From positions 550,442 through 614,441 of the forward strand of contig JBFWNG010000003.1 of assembly GCA_050251195.1 (NCBI GenBank): a stretch of DNA of 64,000 nt. Direction: 5' to 3'. Under the pieces are notes generated by a model. The model searched no databases. It was not told the DNA's origin and was given only the letters and a program-made list of their open reading frames with translations. Source of the stretch: JBFWNG01 sp050251195. Its GTDB lineage: Bacteria > Bdellovibrionota_B > Oligoflexia > Oligoflexales > Oligoflexaceae. The position numbers and the translations under genes are program-made. Positions 25,081-33,724 of the stretch are shown here, one piece after another. The first letter of the stretch is position 1. Every line of letters starts with the position of its first letter.

Positions 25081-25932
25081 TCACTTGGGGGCCTTTGCAA
25101 GGATAGATTTTTGCTTGAGCTCTCTGTTGGCGATTATTGTGAGAATAGTCGTAAGAGACCGCCACTGTTCATCGGAGAGGTATTCGAATGAAATCGCAGC
25201 GGTATTGCCCGAAATAAAGACCCTCCTAACCTTGCCGGAAAGTTTCAGAAACTCCCCGTGTTCGAGTGATAGATACTTCGAAATCGGTAGATTGAGGCGA
25301 ACCTGGTCCTCAACCTTAAAAATGCACTCCCCTTTTGCCTTGATCAAAGCCCCATAGGCGCTCATATCGAGGACCTCGCACTCGACACTCATATCTTTAT
25401 TTAGATAGAAAAAGCTCGTGTCGATATTCATCTTATAGCGCCGAGCTCTTCGTTGATTCTTAGAGTCTAAGCCCGTTTTTATCCGGCTTAGAATCGACTG
25501 AATGCTGGATTTGCCATATTCTATGTATTCGTCCACCTCGTGAAAAGCCATGAGATGGGAATGGTAATAGCTAATGAGGCGGCTCGTGTCCGATGTCAAA
25601 AACAATATCGGTATTGTTTCGTTGCGTTTCTTTTCCTTAAGCGAGAGAACCAAACTCATTACGATGTCCATATCGTCGAATTTGTCGCTAATGATCAAGA
25701 GGCTAATGTTGCGCCCCAACTGCCGGGAAAGGTTTGCGGTGGTGTCTGGAGTTGAGACGGCGAGTGCCGGATAACTCGAACGCAAGAAGTTCTTAACGCC
25801 TTGCAAAGTTTCTGGGTTGAAAGTTGGCTCGACCGCAACGAGAACATAGTTCTTACGTTTTTTCTTAGAGTCCCGCAACATGTGCGATACATCGTCGCGC
25901 TTTGAAGGTTTTTCTTCGTCCGTCTTAGTCAT
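25081..25932 (-). CDS. PilZ-domain protein with degenerate receiver-like N-terminus
   Basis: From ATG 25932 (AAAGG nearby) the protein has 283 residues. Residues about 20-150 look like a receiver fold in which the phosphorylatable Asp (LLIISDKFDDMD) and the Thr (ILFLTSD) remain. The acidic pair at the first strand is replaced by VEPT, and the conserved Lys of the KPF motif is absent. Residues about 155-270 form a PilZ domain with RRARRYK and DMSAYGALIKAKG, the RxxxR and D/NxSxxG motifs that bind c-di-GMP. It therefore probably reports c-di-GMP through protein contacts. It overlaps the preceding gene by eight bases and precedes the two-component pair. Confidence 0.85.
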   Translation of the reverse strand: MTKTDEEKPSKRDDVSHMLRDSKKKRKNYVLVAVEPTFNPETLQGVKNFLRSSYPALAVSTPDTTANLSRQLGRNISLLIISDKFDDMDIVMSLVLSLKEKKRNETIPILFLTSDTSRLISYYHSHLMAFHEVDEYIEYGKSSIQSILSRIKTGLDSKNQRRARRYKMNIDTSFFYLNKDMSVECEVLDMSAYGALIKAKGECIFKVEDQVRLNLPISKYLSLEHGEFLKLSGKVRRVFISGNTAAISFEYLSDEQWRSLTTILTIIANRELKQKSILAKAPK

Positions 25933-27520
25933 GCTGGACCTTTTTTTCCCATGAAGATATTCGGTTGAAAAAATAGTATGGATCGATCTGCACGTTTTGG
26001 AGCGCGGCGTTATGAGCTGCATGATGTTGCAGCGTCCACAGAAACACATAAGGGCTCTCGTCTGCGAGAACCGCATGTAATTTTCGGTATATCACCCTCT
26101 TCTTTTCGGCGTCGTTGGTGAAAGCCGCTTCGGAGAGAAGCGAATCTACAAGCGGGTTTTTAAACTGAACGAAGTTGTTGCCCCATGGCATTGCACTCGA
26201 GCTGTGGAACAAGCTCATGATGTTGCTAGAGTCGTCGAACGCCCAGGAAGCGAGCGTCAAATCGTAGTCGTGCTTGCCAAGTACTTTTTCTTTCCAAACG
26301 TTCCAATCCATAAACGCAAGATCGGTGCTCAAACCCACGTCCGCAAGATAGTTTTGAAATGCGAGAGCTATTCGCTTGATGGTTTCGCTTTCGCCGGCAA
26401 GTGGAATGGCGAGCGTCAATACGACGGGAGTTCCGTTGCTGTCCAAGAATTTGCCGTCTTTTGACTGGGACAACCCGGCTTCTCTGAGGAGTTCCTTTGC
26501 CTTATCCGTGTTGAAGTCATAGGGTTTTACCTCCAGGTTGTACGCCCAAGACGTGGGAGGAAATGGCCCGGAAATCAATTTGCCCTTTCCGGAGAAGAAC
26601 GCCTTTAGCATCTCCGGGCGGTTAATACTGTAGTTGAGAGCTTGGCGCACTTTTTTGTCCTTCAGTATACCCCTTTGAGTATTTATGGCGAAAAAGGAGT
26701 AGGAAAGCGCCTCGTAGGGGATTACGCCCAAGTTTTTGTCACCCGCGATTTCGGGAAGATCCTTGGGGCTAACATAGGGAACCATATCCAAAGCGCTGTA
26801 CATTAAAGACTGCGCCATAACGCTTTGGTCAAGATACGTCTTCATCACGATTTCTTTAAGCTTTGGCTCGCCTTTGAAATAGTTGGGATTCGATGTAAGA
26901 AGTACCTCTCCTTCTTCATTGGCTTGTTTGAATTGGAACGCGCCAGTTCCAATTGGGTGTTGAATGAATTCTTTCGCGTCTCTTTTAATCGCGTTTGCCG
27001 ATGCAAAGGCTTCATGAGGGATGATTTTAAAACTCAGTACCTTCATGGGGTTTCCCATAGCTCTGTTGAGCATGATCTTCACTGTACTGTCATTGACGGC
27101 GGTAGCAGATTTTATTGCGGCAAATCGCTCCCGATTGGGGATATCGCTTTGCGGGTTTGTGATGAGCTTCACTGTTGTCACAACATCCTGCGCGGTGAAT
27201 GCTTCTCCCTTTTTTTCCGGAGCGCTAGCATTGTGCCAGTGTACATCCTTTCGGAGTTCGAAGGTTACGCTGGATCCTTGCTCTTCGATGTTCCATCGCT
27301 CTGCGAGCGACGGTAAGATTTCTCCCGATTCCGAGATATCCACAAGGCTGTCGAAAATAAGCTCCGAAAGTCTTTGGGCTGCTTGTTCATGATTGGTATA
27401 CGGGTCAAAGCCTTTCGGCGTCGTCGTTTCTCCGTAAATGAGCTGGGAATTCTTGGGAGAGCTTGCAGCAATATTGACGCTTGCTGCGACGAAAAGAACG
27501 GATTTGAACGCGTGTTTCAT
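25925..27520 (-). CDS. Extracellular solute-binding protein, family 5 (peptide/nickel type)
   Basis: The 531-residue protein has a signal peptide (MKHAFKSVLFVAASVNIAAS). It shows the family 5 layout: N-terminal LIYGETTTPKGFDPYTNH, ELIFDSLVDISESGEILPSL and HWHNASAPEKKGEAFTAQDV, then the large C-terminal lobe with KKVRQALNYSINRPEML. Such proteins bind oligopeptides, dipeptides or small metabolites for an ABC importer. No permease or ATPase gene is adjacent here; instead its neighbours are a TolB-like propeller and a PilZ protein. It may serve a distant transporter or act as a sensor. There is no lipobox, so it is periplasmic and soluble. Confidence 0.9.
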   Translation of the reverse strand: MKHAFKSVLFVAASVNIAASSPKNSQLIYGETTTPKGFDPYTNHEQAAQRLSELIFDSLVDISESGEILPSLAERWNIEEQGSSVTFELRKDVHWHNASAPEKKGEAFTAQDVVTTVKLITNPQSDIPNRERFAAIKSATAVNDSTVKIMLNRAMGNPMKVLSFKIIPHEAFASANAIKRDAKEFIQHPIGTGAFQFKQANEEGEVLLTSNPNYFKGEPKLKEIVMKTYLDQSVMAQSLMYSALDMVPYVSPKDLPEIAGDKNLGVIPYEALSYSFFAINTQRGILKDKKVRQALNYSINRPEMLKAFFSGKGKLISGPFPPTSWAYNLEVKPYDFNTDKAKELLREAGLSQSKDGKFLDSNGTPVVLTLAIPLAGESETIKRIALAFQNYLADVGLSTDLAFMDWNVWKEKVLGKHDYDLTLASWAFDDSSNIMSLFHSSSAMPWGNNFVQFKNPLVDSLLSEAAFTNDAEKKRVIYRKLHAVLADESPYVFLWTLQHHAAHNAALQNVQIDPYYFFNRISSWEKKVQHD

Positions 27521-27530
27521 TTTTTTCCCC

Positions 27531-28823
27531 TTAGTTCACTAAGTATTGTATTTTTCCCACGTGTTTCTTGGTTTGCAATTGGACGCCTTGATTCGTTAAG
27601 GCTAGGAAGACTCTGTCCCAAACGCCGACCTGTGCCCGGAAACTTAGAACTCCGAGTTTCGAAATAATAAGATCCCTGTTCATTTTAGTATTTGTACGAA
27701 GGACGTATGGTTTGCCACTGAAGAGGTCGTAGCCCTGAATCGGATTGTAGTTTTTGCTATCTCGTTTAACAAAAAATATTTTTCGGCTGTCCGGCGTCCA
27801 AGCCGGACCGGTGTTAAGGTCTACGATCACGTCTTTTGCTACTATGGTGTTATTGAGTTGGGTCTCAGTGAGTCCTCGACTGGAATAGGGTATCACATGG
27901 ATGTTCCATACCTTGTCACCCAGTCCGCCCTGTGTTGAGGCATAGAACGCAATATATTTCCCGTCCGGAGAAAGTACCGGTCGGAGACTATCGTGATCCC
28001 ACTGCGTGACGGTCTCAGGCTCGCCCCACCGGGAATCCTTCTTTTGAACCAACATGATGCGGTGAGCACTAGCGCCTCCGCTTGAGAAGACAACAGCGTG
28101 CCCGTCCTTTGTCCAAGTGGGAAAAATGTCGATATTGTCTGTCTTCGTGAGGTTTACCAGCGAATCATCGCCGAGATCGAGCAGGTAAATATCGCCGTTC
28201 CCCGATCGTGCGCTCACAAACGCGATTTCGTCGGAAGTAGGACTCCAATTTGCGAAGCCGTCTTTCGTAGGACTTTTTGCTACGGGCTGTTCAGGTGTTC
28301 CAACGCCACCCACGTATATGTTGTATTCGCCTATACCTCCGTTTGACATGAAAGCAAACCTGTTACTATCCTTGGACCAACTAAGGTTGGCATTGTAAGA
28401 GACAAGGTTCTTGTCAATGAAACCCGCGAGAAAATCGTGTTTCTTGTTGGGCACGACCGCCAGCGTTCGAGAAAACCCTTGAGTAAGGTCTTTTACGAGT
28501 ATCGTGCGCTTATCGTCGGCTATAATTTCGTAGCTGAGGAACGCTCCGTCTTCGGACCAGCTTAGGTTTGCTTCGTTCTCATTGTTGCTATTCTTGGTCA
28601 ACGCTTTGACTTGAATGACCCGTATCCGACTTTGAGCTTCGCTCAGAGAGCCAAATTCGAGTTCGAACTTATTCGCGGCCTCGAAAAATTTTTGAATGTA
28701 AGGGGGAAAATAGTTGCCGTTAGATGCTTCGAAATGATGCAAAGGATCGCTTTTGAAAGCGCTGCATTTGGCGAGCGCCAAACCTAGAAGCAATAGCGAT
28801 GAATATCTCTTCGAACCAATCAT
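27531..28823 (-). CDS. TolB-like (PD40) beta-propeller lipoprotein
   Basis: This protein, about 430 residues, contains several WD40-like Tol repeats: NLSWSEDGAFLSYEI, NLSWSKDSNRFAFMSNGG, ANWSPTSDEIAFVSARSG, PTWTKDGHAVVFSSGG and LSPDGKYIAFYAS. They form a beta-propeller like that of TolB. The N-terminus is a lipoprotein-like signal, YSSLLLLGLALAKCSAFKS, with Cys near residue 20, but the residue before Cys is Lys, which is unusual for a lipobox. Start ATG 28823 overlaps the preceding stop (TGATG), so translation is coupled. It probably acts as a periplasmic interaction platform. It is not the tol-pal TolB itself, as no tolQRA or pal genes are near. Confidence 0.82.
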   Translation of the reverse strand: MIGSKRYSSLLLLGLALAKCSAFKSDPLHHFEASNGNYFPPYIQKFFEAANKFELEFGSLSEAQSRIRVIQVKALTKNSNNENEANLSWSEDGAFLSYEIIADDKRTILVKDLTQGFSRTLAVVPNKKHDFLAGFIDKNLVSYNANLSWSKDSNRFAFMSNGGIGEYNIYVGGVGTPEQPVAKSPTKDGFANWSPTSDEIAFVSARSGNGDIYLLDLGDDSLVNLTKTDNIDIFPTWTKDGHAVVFSSGGASAHRIMLVQKKDSRWGEPETVTQWDHDSLRPVLSPDGKYIAFYASTQGGLGDKVWNIHVIPYSSRGLTETQLNNTIVAKDVIVDLNTGPAWTPDSRKIFFVKRDSKNYNPIQGYDLFSGKPYVLRTNTKMNRDLIISKLGVLSFRAQVGVWDRVFLALTNQGVQLQTKKHVGKIQYLVN

Positions 28824-31624
28824 CAAAGTTTCTCAGTCGATTTCGGACTGCTTCCCATGGCTTGTTTATAAAACACCTTAGCATTTTCAATAAAAGGCGA
28901 GGTCTCCGCATCCGCTTTGTCGCCCTTATGACTTTCGAGATAACCTTGCCAAGATTTTAGCGCCAATTGCAAATGAACGGGATCTTGGGTTAGTTCCCAA
29001 ATTTTCTGTAGGCCGAGTGCTTTGTGATACATGGTTTGATGAACGGCCGTAAGATATTGCTCCTTAGGGACAAATCGCAGATGTGGAATGACGTTATCGA
29101 GAACTTCAACTGCTTTTTGATAATGCTTCGCCGCAAGTTCCTTGTCCTTCGCTTCCAAACTCTGTGCCGTTTTAAAGAGAGCTATCCCTTCGTTGACGTG
29201 GCTTCCTACGAATCTCTTGTCGATGAAATTTTTAACCTCTTCAGACTTTGTTACGTTATGGAAAGCCTCTGCAGCTTTTGCGGGAGCGTTGAGATAGTCG
29301 AGGTAGAGGTTACCTAGCTCATGTTGCGCCTGAAGGTAGTCGGAGTGGTTTTCTGGTACTTTTACCAGGATTTTTGCAGCTTGCGCGTATGCCTTTTTTG
29401 CAATTAAGTCGCTCAAACCGCTTAGATAATCTTTTTCAAGCTGGATCGATCGTTTCTCTGTTAGTGAAATTGTTCCTTCATCGAGTTCGAGAACCTGAGA
29501 GAACGGCTTGTAACCCTTCTTGTCCGTTAATTCCAGTTTTACAAAACCACTGGGTACTGGAATCGGCGTATTGAGGGGCGTGTTGCCGACGATTTTGCCT
29601 TCGATGCGAACCGTTGCCCCTGTCGGTGCGGAGTCGATTTGGAGAAAGGCCGTCTCGCGCACGAGCTTGATTGTCTCGAGCGAACCTAACGATGCGACCT
29701 TTTCGCTATAGTTGCGATAACCTTGTTTGATAACTTTGAGTTCGGAACCCGCTTTAATCTGTTTGGGGTCCGTGAGGACGATCCCTTCTTGATCCGTGGA
29801 GCCTAACCACCGGTCACCGCTGTAAACGCTAGCATTGACAATGGGACTCGAATTGTCGGAAAACATGCCCAGAACCTTGATTTGGGCCATATTCTTGTCG
29901 TTCTTGCGGATAGTTGGTTTTCGATCGAGCACAACGACGTCGCCCACGGCAACTTTGCTTCGCGGATTAAGGGAGGTCAAGGAAGTAACGGTTTCCGATT
30001 TCCCCACACTTTCAACTTTTAGAGATCCGATTCGCTCATAGGACTGGTTTTTTCCAAGCTTGTCGGTTTGGGTTCCGTAAAGAGTGAGTTGATCGCCCTT
30101 CGTGATCCGAACGTCGTGTTTTGATCCGAGATTGATAATATACTTTTCCTTGTCTTCTTTGACGATACTGCCTTCGAACGGATAAATGTTGGCCAATTTG
30201 TCCGAGAGTTGCGCAATGGCTTTGCCGAGGTTTTCGGGCGTTGACATGTTTCCGATTTTTTCCGTTGCGGCGGCTATAACGAGGCCGTTGCTATTGACGA
30301 CGCTGAGTTCAAGGACTGGGTTCTTCCCTACCGATACGGTCGGCAACACCACGGCGTCAACGTAGCCTTTCAGACTGCTTTTCAACCATCCTTTAGAAAG
30401 GATCGTTTCGGTTTTACCGCCTTCCTTGGTTAAGATTTGATAAAACTTCTTGGAAGACTGGTAGTCGAAGGCGGAAAGCTCGCGAAGGCTCTTGCTAGCG
30501 AGATCGCCAAGAGTTTTGTTGAAGCCGTCGTAATCTATGACGCTTTCCTCATATTGTCCCGCAATGCGTGTGTCTAATAACGTGATCTTTGGTTTGGGAG
30601 CGACGGGAGGGCTAAAGTATTTTACTAAACTCATACTGTCCGACGCGACAAAGTCGGTTGTGTACGTTTGCGGCAGGTAGTCAGAAGCCTGAAGTGAAAC
30701 TTCAATAAGATCGTTCTCGGGCGTGGTGTTAAAGTAAGTGAATTTCCCTTGATCGTTGGTGACTCCCTCGAGTTTTCCGTTGATGGACACGGAAACGTTT
30801 TTGAGACCGCGAGTTGACTCAAACACCCTCGATACCGCTGATATGTCTAGCGTTTGTCCCTTGAGGAGTTGAAATCTCATCTGTCCCAAATGCGCTGGAA
30901 TCGCAGTCTTTGGCTGGCTATAGAACCCGTTCTTTTTCGCAACAAACGTTGTTTCCTTGAGATTGCTGCCCAGTTTGCCGCTGCAACGTCCTCGAACGTT
31001 GGTGGTGCAAATAAGTTTGGAATCTGTTTCTCCAGTTTGATAAATGCCTACTTTCGCGACAGGCGTTGCGCCGGCGTATGTGTGGAACGTGAACAAAATT
31101 GCGCTCGGTTCTGATGGCGTGGTGGTAATAAGTTTCGCTGCCTGCTGGTCTTTGGCAGGAGCAGATTCCTGTACGATCGATATTTCGGGCGCATCGTTAA
31201 CTTTTTTCTCGGTCGCTGCAGCTTCATTTTCTGTTTTTTTTGCTTGATCGGTAATTTCCGTGGCCTCAACAACAGTTTCCTCTACGCTTGGTTTAGGAAC
31301 GGAATAGAGAACCGCGTTTATCTTGACGTCTTGTTTATCGGGGTTAATGACGACGAACTTCGTGTAATAAGGCGCAAAGTAATGAGTCGTACTTTCCTTT
31401 TTGACAGATACTGTGACTTCTTCATTTTGAAGGAGGTCAAAATTCATTTTGAGACTACCTCTGGAGGTCGTTTGCCCTTGCTCCGTCGAATTGAAGTAGA
31501 CCGACGCTTTGTCTAGCAAGCTACCCTGATTGTCTTTCGCGGTGATCTCCACATTGACTTTAGTCGTGGGCTTTTGGCAGCCGAAAGTTGCGATAAGAGA
31601 TAGAACAGCAAATAGTTTCTTCAT
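28823..31624 (-). CDS. Large lipoprotein with repeated carboxypeptidase-regulatory-like and PEGA domains
   Basis: The 933-residue protein starts with a lipoprotein signal (LSLIATFGCQKP, Cys16). Ig-like modules follow: about 20-110 (VNVEITAKDNQGSLLDKASV), 165-255, and 260-340, each resembling CarboxypepD_reg folds. A central region (about 350-560) contains a flagellar-assembly/lipoprotein-like segment and beta modules. Next is a PEGA domain with SAPTGATVRIEGKIVGNTPL around 690-760, and finally a helical, TPR-like tail. The domains suggest a cell-wall or glycan-contacting periplasmic protein anchored in the outer membrane. It is encoded after a smaller lipoprotein and overlaps the propeller gene. 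No catalytic motif is seen. Confidence 0.75.
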   Translation of the reverse strand: MKKLFAVLSLIATFGCQKPTTKVNVEITAKDNQGSLLDKASVYFNSTEQGQTTSRGSLKMNFDLLQNEEVTVSVKKESTTHYFAPYYTKFVVINPDKQDVKINAVLYSVPKPSVEETVVEATEITDQAKKTENEAAATEKKVNDAPEISIVQESAPAKDQQAAKLITTTPSEPSAILFTFHTYAGATPVAKVGIYQTGETDSKLICTTNVRGRCSGKLGSNLKETTFVAKKNGFYSQPKTAIPAHLGQMRFQLLKGQTLDISAVSRVFESTRGLKNVSVSINGKLEGVTNDQGKFTYFNTTPENDLIEVSLQASDYLPQTYTTDFVASDSMSLVKYFSPPVAPKPKITLLDTRIAGQYEESVIDYDGFNKTLGDLASKSLRELSAFDYQSSKKFYQILTKEGGKTETILSKGWLKSSLKGYVDAVVLPTVSVGKNPVLELSVVNSNGLVIAAATEKIGNMSTPENLGKAIAQLSDKLANIYPFEGSIVKEDKEKYIINLGSKHDVRITKGDQLTLYGTQTDKLGKNQSYERIGSLKVESVGKSETVTSLTSLNPRSKVAVGDVVVLDRKPTIRKNDKNMAQIKVLGMFSDNSSPIVNASVYSGDRWLGSTDQEGIVLTDPKQIKAGSELKVIKQGYRNYSEKVASLGSLETIKLVRETAFLQIDSAPTGATVRIEGKIVGNTPLNTPIPVPSGFVKLELTDKKGYKPFSQVLELDEGTISLTEKRSIQLEKDYLSGLSDLIAKKAYAQAAKILVKVPENHSDYLQAQHELGNLYLDYLNAPAKAAEAFHNVTKSEEVKNFIDKRFVGSHVNEGIALFKTAQSLEAKDKELAAKHYQKAVEVLDNVIPHLRFVPKEQYLTAVHQTMYHKALGLQKIWELTQDPVHLQLALKSWQGYLESHKGDKADAETSPFIENAKVFYKQAMGSSPKSTEKL

Positions 31625-31632
31625 GACAACTC

Positions 31633-32034
31633 CTAAAGCTGGGGCGGACTCAATGTGACTGTGCCGTCTCCACGTTGTGGATCCACGTTTTGGTGACTAT
31701 CGATTCTTCTTGCTTGTATCTTTGCTGTAGGCTCGACTTCGAGGAGCAGGTCCTTTATGTTCTTAGAGCTGACTTTCTTGGACGTTGCCTTAAATCCCGG
31801 AATCAACGGTTCAATCAAGTATTCTTCAGATTCAATGGGGACATCTGCCTGAAAGGTTCCGTCGTCATTGATGTCGACTAAATGTGACTCGGACGGGTCC
31901 GTAGCTGACTGAAGGTTGACTTTTCCCCCTTGTCCGGCCTTGACGTTGTGTCCCTCGATGTCGACAATCTTGCCCGATATTGTGCTTTGACATCCTGTCA
32001 ACAGAAGGAGTCCCAAAATAATATGCATTCTCAT
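31633..32034 (-). CDS. Small lipoprotein with carboxypeptidase-regulatory-like domain
   Basis: From ATG 32034 the protein has 133 residues, with AAAGGA nine bases upstream. The ATG overlaps the preceding stop (ATGA). The signal IILGLLLLTGCQSTISGK has a classical lipobox with lipidated Cys. The mature part IVDIEGHNVKAGQGGKVNL and the following strands resemble a single CarboxypepD_reg-type beta sandwich, like a shortened version of the modules in the downstream 933-residue protein. No enzymatic signature. It is probably an accessory envelope lipoprotein in the operon. Confidence 0.75.
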   Translation of the reverse strand: MRMHIILGLLLLTGCQSTISGKIVDIEGHNVKAGQGGKVNLQSATDPSESHLVDINDDGTFQADVPIESEEYLIEPLIPGFKATSKKVSSKNIKDLLLEVEPTAKIQARRIDSHQNVDPQRGDGTVTLSPPQL

Positions 32035-32636
32035 TGCGCGTCCTTTCGTGATAGCCAAACGGGGGAGTTGCTTTGCGTTAGATACACCAAAGTTTTTGAC
32101 TCCTCTATTTTCAAAGCAGGAAAACTTGTGCCTTTTGGAATATTCACGGCAATTTCCTTTTGCTCTGGTTCATCCCAGGCTTGCATGATTTCGTGTGAAG
32201 CGAAGACTTTTGGCAATCTTACGAGATTGAGTTCAATAGTTTTATCTTTTTTTTTGGTGTCGCCAACGGCTCGGAAGTGCACCCACCCTTCGATTTCACT
32301 GTAAGGGGTTATTATCTTCTGCCAATTGCCTATTTTTTCGAAAAGCACCACAATGTCCCCTTTCTTGAGGAGAATCTCAGAAAGGGAAAATTCTGGACCA
32401 GGCCCTTCACGGACTTCGGCCGAATTGCGCGATATCTCGCCTAGTGCGACCATGTTTGAGGAAACGATTATTTTGCCCGGCGTTGTCTGATCCTTAACGA
32501 AAGACTCAGGCAGCACTGTTCTGCTGTTTACCGTCTCAGGCTTGGGGTTCGCGCTGAAAATTGTTTGGCACGCCGTTAGCAGTACGACGGACAAAACTGT
32601 GCTCCCTACGTTTCGAGCCAGTTCATTCCTGCTCAT
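32031..32636 (-). CDS. SH3-domain lipoprotein
   Basis: This 201-residue protein has the lipobox VVLLTACQT after a short basic N-terminus. Residues about 65-125 look like a bacterial SH3 domain: GEISRNSAEVREGPGPEFSL, then ILLKKGDIVVLFEKIGNWQK and SEIEGWVHFRAVG. Such domains often bind peptidoglycan or peptides in the periplasm. The remaining C-terminal part is unassigned. It overlaps the upstream gene by 14 bases, with no clear ribosome site, consistent with translational coupling. Role in envelope binding is inferred from the domain. Confidence 0.8.
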   Translation of the reverse strand: MSRNELARNVGSTVLSVVLLTACQTIFSANPKPETVNSRTVLPESFVKDQTTPGKIIVSSNMVALGEISRNSAEVREGPGPEFSLSEILLKKGDIVVLFEKIGNWQKIITPYSEIEGWVHFRAVGDTKKKDKTIELNLVRLPKVFASHEIMQAWDEPEQKEIAVNIPKGTSFPALKIEESKTLVYLTQSNSPVWLSRKDAQ

Positions 32637-33630
32637 AGGATGGCTCGCTCTGGGTATTTAAGCCCTTCTGCTCATCGGGGGGTAAATTGTTGGTTTCTTC
32701 CGTGTCGGTAGGGGTTGCCGGCGAGGTCTCGGCAGGTTGGGACGGAACGTCGGTAAAAGCAATATTGACGGGAAGGGTTTCGCCTTTTTTCTCTTGGCCG
32801 TCATTGTCGGATACGAATACGGAAATTTCCTTCACAACGCCGTTAACCGGAGGCAACGCGAAGGTAAGGGTTTTTCCCTTGTAAAATTTGATACTGAACT
32901 TATAAGCTTGGCTGACGTTCTTTACGTCACCCTTTTCGTCGACATTGACGCTGGTAGGCGATGTTAAGAAGGCGGTTTGTCCGTCCTCTTTTTCGATCTT
33001 GGCGACTCCCCATATGAAACCGGAAGCTTTTTGCGTACTGTCGGTGTTTCGAATCGCAAAACTCACCTTCAATTCATCCTGGATGACCTGTTCTTTCATG
33101 TTCTCCACTTGGACGGCGAACGCTTCTTTTTCAGGCTGTGCTTCTTCTTCGGTTTCAGGTTGGCTGGTTTCAGCTACGGTTCTCGGTGCCTCTGTGGCCG
33201 GCTTTTCTGCCACGGTTTTTACAGGTTCTTTGGTCTCAGCAGGTTTTTCTCGGGCCTGGGGAGCTGCCGGTTTTGGTTTTCCGGTTTCGGCTACCGAAGT
33301 GGAAGTGGCTGCGGGAGATGAGAGCCCCTCGTAGGCTATTTCAAAAATCTCATCATAGCGGGTCTGATATTGGAAAATGACCCCTAAGAGGTTTTGAATA
33401 TGAGTTTTGTCGGATCCGATCGTTCGCTGGTCGACATAAAGCAACGTCAAGCTGGTAAACAGCCAAAGGGCGAGAAAAAGCGCAAAAGCAACAAAAGTAT
33501 AGGCGATCTTGAGCGGTAACTTAAAGCTTCTGGTTTTGTCGGAGTCTATGAAATATATCACATTGAGGTATCTTTTTCGCCTCGTAATTCTTGATGATAT
33601 ATTCGATTTTGGAACGTCCGAACTTGCCAT
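32623..33630 (-). CDS. Single-pass membrane protein with Pro/Ala/Glu-rich linker
   Basis: The 335-residue first gene of the operon has a basic cytoplasmic start (about 1-40, RITRRKRYLNVIYF), one membrane segment (about 42-66) and a periplasmic part. Residues 105-165 form a Pro/Ala/Glu/Lys-rich linker suited to spanning the periplasm. A beta-rich domain (about 165-295) then contains VSFAIRNTDSTQKASGFIWG and FALPPVNGVVKEISVFVSDN, followed by a second acidic, Pro-rich tail. No family is recognised. The architecture (anchor, long linker, folded domain) resembles TonB-like or scaffold proteins. A sigma70-type promoter lies 40 bases upstream. Confidence 0.7.
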   Translation of the reverse strand: MASSDVPKSNISSRITRRKRYLNVIYFIDSDKTRSFKLPLKIAYTFVAFALFLALWLFTSLTLLYVDQRTIGSDKTHIQNLLGVIFQYQTRYDEIFEIAYEGLSSPAATSTSVAETGKPKPAAPQAREKPAETKEPVKTVAEKPATEAPRTVAETSQPETEEEAQPEKEAFAVQVENMKEQVIQDELKVSFAIRNTDSTQKASGFIWGVAKIEKEDGQTAFLTSPTSVNVDEKGDVKNVSQAYKFSIKFYKGKTLTFALPPVNGVVKEISVFVSDNDGQEKKGETLPVNIAFTDVPSQPAETSPATPTDTEETNNLPPDEQKGLNTQSEPSYEQE

Positions 33631-33669
33631 ATGTCTTTTTTATAATTATTGAAATTAGGCCTAGGCGAG

Positions 33670-33699
33670 ATTATAACACAGAATTTACTGTCCTCTGAA
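33670..33699 (-). promoter_or_regulatory. Promoter of the envelope/signalling operon
   Basis: On the minus strand a perfect -10 box TATAAT (33670-33675) is preceded after 18 bases by the -35 box TTCAGA (33694-33699). The predicted start would leave a leader of about 33 bases before the ATG at 33630. This is the best promoter in the window and heads the eleven-gene run down to 21388. Confidence 0.6.
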
Positions 33700-33724
33700 C
33701 CAAAAATCAGCTTTTTGAAAATTA

